A stretch of DNA of 64,000 bases, taken from contig NZ_CH672413.1 in assembly GCF_000152705.1 (NCBI RefSeq), positions 496,001 to 560,000 of the forward strand, written 5' to 3'. This DNA is from Janibacter sp. HTCC2649. GTDB lineage: Bacteria; Actinomycetota; Actinomycetes; Actinomycetales; Dermatophilaceae. Within the stretch, counting starts at the first letter, position 1, and each line of letters begins with the position of its first letter. The notes beneath the pieces are model-generated. The model had not been told where the DNA came from and searched no databases. It worked only from the letters and a program-made list of their open reading frames with translations. Of the stretch, positions 62,545 to 64,000 are shown in pieces. The translations under genes were made by a program, and so were the position numbers.

Positions 62545-63630
62545 ATGCGGGCCGTTGGGCTGAGCGGGGCCTTGGCCATGGCCTTCGCCCTCCTGGGGAC
62601 CCGCGTCGCGATCGGGTGGTTCACCAAACACGGTTTTGGCCAGCCGATCCGGGTCGATGGCCCCACGACCCACCACGTCAAGCGTGGGACGCCCACCATG
62701 GGCGGCGTCGTGATCGTCGTCGGTGCGACCGCGGCATACCTGATCGCGACGTTCCTGACGGGGGGTCGCCCGAGTGCCAGTGCGTGGCTGTTGCTGCTGT
62801 TGTTTGCCGGGTGCGCAGTCATCGGCTTCCTGGACGACTTCATCAAGGTGTATCGGCAGCACAACCAAGGGCTGCGCAGTGGCGCCAAGATGGCTGGCCA
62901 GACTTTCGTCGCGCTTGCGTTCGGGGTCCTGGCGACCCAGTTCTTCGCCGACGAGAGGGGAGTGACCCCGGCGTCCCAGTACATCTCCACGACGCACGAC
63001 TGGGGGGTCAAGCTGCCCTTGGTCGTGGTCCTGCTCGTGATCTGGTTCGTCGTCACCGCGACCTCCAACGGCGCCAACCTCACGGACGGTGCTGACGGGC
63101 TGCTCACGGGCATCAGTGCCATGATCTTTGGCGCCTACGCACTCGTGAACATCTGGCAGAGCAACCAGTTGTGCGGGTCTTCTCGACCCTCGCTGGTGGA
63201 GGCTCAGTGCTACGAGGTGCGCGACCCCCTGGACCTTGCGGTCTTCGCGATCGCGATCTCCGGGGCGTGTGCAGGATTCCTGTGGTGGAACGCCAAGCCG
63301 GCGCGAATCATCATGGGCGACGTCGGTTCCCTGGCCATCGGGGGAGCCCTCGCTGGCTTCGCGATCATGTCCCGCACCGAGCTGCTCATGGCGGTGATCG
63401 CCGGCGTCTTCGTCCTCGAGACGATGTCCGTGATGATTCAGGTCGGCTACTTCAAGGTGACCAAGCGGCTCACCGGCGAAGGACGCCGAGTCTTCCGGAT
63501 CGCTCCCATTCATCATCACTTCGAACATCTCGGTTGGGACGAGGTCAACGTCGTCATCCGCTTCTGGGTGATCGCCGGCGTCTTCGTCCTCGCAGGGCTG
63601 GGCCTGTTCTACACGGCCTGGCTCATCTGA
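62545..63630 (+). CDS. mraY: Phospho-N-acetylmuramoyl-pentapeptide-transferase (MraY), outside a dcw cluster
   Basis: MraY transfers phospho-MurNAc-pentapeptide to undecaprenyl phosphate to form lipid I. The 361-residue, ten-helix protein has all signature motifs: FLDDFIKVYRQHNQGL, NLTDGADGL, GDVGSLAIGGALAGFAI and APIHHHFEHLGW. GGAGGG at 62535-62540 precedes ATG 62545. Normally mraY lies between murF and murD; here no mur gene adjoins it, so it is probably a second copy, possibly serving antibiotic tolerance. Whether it is the only mraY cannot be told from this window. Confidence 0.93.
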   Translation: MRAVGLSGALAMAFALLGTRVAIGWFTKHGFGQPIRVDGPTTHHVKRGTPTMGGVVIVVGATAAYLIATFLTGGRPSASAWLLLLLFAGCAVIGFLDDFIKVYRQHNQGLRSGAKMAGQTFVALAFGVLATQFFADERGVTPASQYISTTHDWGVKLPLVVVLLVIWFVVTATSNGANLTDGADGLLTGISAMIFGAYALVNIWQSNQLCGSSRPSLVEAQCYEVRDPLDLAVFAIAISGACAGFLWWNAKPARIIMGDVGSLAIGGALAGFAIMSRTELLMAVIAGVFVLETMSVMIQVGYFKVTKRLTGEGRRVFRIAPIHHHFEHLGWDEVNVVIRFWVIAGVFVLAGLGLFYTAWLI

Positions 63631-63698
63631 GGTGCTCGTTCGTGCAACGTGCAGGGGGGGGCGTTCCTGGGCCCCAGCTCCACCCCTTCTTTGCCTCT

Positions 63699-63726
63699 AC
63701 TTGACATAATGTTGATTATCGGCGTT
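63699..63726 (-). other. Probable dif site (XerC/XerD recombination site)
   Basis: On the minus strand the 28 bases read AACGCCGATAA, then a six-base centre TCAACA, then TTATGTCAAGT. The 11-6-11 layout, the ATAA/TTAT inner ends and the TTATGT-AA XerD arm agree with E. coli dif, whose arms end GCGCATAA and begin TTATGTTAA. It is an AT-rich island in GC-rich DNA, between genes. It is probably the chromosomal dif; an element-borne dif-like site is the alternative. Confidence 0.8.
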
Positions 63727-63786
63727 ACACGAAGGCGTTGGAGACACCCGCCCTGCTGCGGAGCGCTTCGGACCACGTACTAGCTT

Positions 63787-63814
63787 TTGCGCCCTTCCCT
63801 GGCAGGGTTATGGT
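63787..63814 (+). promoter_or_regulatory. Candidate promoter of the last partial gene
   Basis: TTGCGC (63787-63792) and TATGGT (63809-63814) are 16 bases apart, 32 bases before the ATG at 63846. The stretch is less GC-rich than its surroundings. Confidence 0.45.
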
Positions 63815-63845
63815 GTTGGGGATTGATGTCAACGGGGGCACAGAG

Positions 63846-64000
63846 ATGAGACAACTGACAGATCGACAGCGCGTGGTCCACCTCGCGCGCGCCAAGAAGC
63901 GCCTGCGGGATGCCCGGGCGATCCTCGCTCGGCTCGCAGAGGAAGACGCTGGAGACGAGGCGGGCGATGCGCGCTTGCTGCTCAAGCCGTTGGAACGGAT
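63846..64000 (+). CDS. 5' part of an unrecognised gene
   Basis: An open frame from ATG 63846 to the window edge encodes at least 51 residues, starting MRQLTDRQRVVHLARAKKRL. It is basic and then acidic, probably helical. A promoter-like pair lies upstream and the dif-like site about 120 bases before it. No domain is recognisable in this fragment; it could be a regulator or part of an element beside dif. Confidence 0.55.
   Translation, partial: MRQLTDRQRVVHLARAKKRLRDARAILARLAEEDAGDEAGDARLLLKPLER

Overview
The window comes from a high-GC Gram-positive (actinobacterial) chromosome. GTG and TTG starts are frequent, overlapping ATGA/GTGA gene junctions are common, many promoters look leaderless, and the core gene order is actinobacterial. 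The run pgsA2 - DUF881 - sbp - DUF881 - gcvH - garA - ftsR - DUF151 - merR - gcvP (38.4-47.2 kb) matches Mycobacterium tuberculosis Rv1822-Rv1832 as I remember it. Overall content best fits an Intrasporangiaceae/Dermatophilaceae-like organism (Janibacter, Knoellia or Tetrasphaera type); that placement is inference. No insertion sequence, prophage or CRISPR array was seen.

Layout. 0-10 kb: the end of pdxT, yebC, the ruvCAB Holliday-junction operon behind a LexA-type box, yajC-secD-secF, apt and rel. 10-15 kb: a divergent EamA exporter / MocR regulator pair, a DUF349 protein and an anchored cyclophilin. 15-27 kb: a metallo-hydrolase, hisS, a small membrane protein, ald, then a long co-oriented run xerD, parA, scpA, scpB, pseudouridine synthase, tyrA, esterase, cmk, plsC. 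26.9-28.5 kb: a reverse two-gene unit (glycosyltransferase, polysaccharide deacetylase). 28.7-35.3 kb: der, then a tightly overlapped operon of a receiver-only response regulator, a membrane HEAT-repeat protein, a processive-type GT2 synthase and a CHASE3/GAF histidine kinase. 35.4 kb: tRNA-Pro(GGG). 35.6-38.4 kb: a phospholipase D and a PatB-type lyase on the reverse strand. 38.4-47.2 kb: the gcv/garA region, including a glycine riboswitch ahead of gcvP. 47.2-51.6 kb: sbcCD. 51.7-56.3 kb: a GCS2-family ligase, a phosphatase, DUF1697, OsmC, Sua5/YciO and GNAT. 56.6-59.8 kb: a nitroreductase facing a five-gene overlapping cassette that starts with a 42-residue zinc-ribbon protein. 59.9-63.6 kb: a two-component system, a VanY-type carboxypeptidase and an MraY lying outside any murein gene cluster. 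63.7 kb: a 28-bp sequence with the 11-6-11 architecture of a XerCD dif site.

How it fits together. Most genes run left to right. If the 63.7-kb site is the chromosomal dif, this is the direction of the replication fork approaching the terminus. XerD, ParA, ScpA/ScpB, RuvABC, SbcCD and dif are all chromosome-processing functions. The most unusual signals are: (i) the octamer GTATGCCG/CGGCATAC, found 44 times by hand count on both strands; (ii) the response regulator-HEAT-GT2-kinase operon; (iii) the VanY/MraY/two-component cassette beside dif; (iv) two divergent gene pairs whose start codons and -10 boxes sit inside one palindrome; and (v) many genes with a -10 hexamer 6-8 nt before the start codon, in two cases built from the upstream gene's TAG stop codon.
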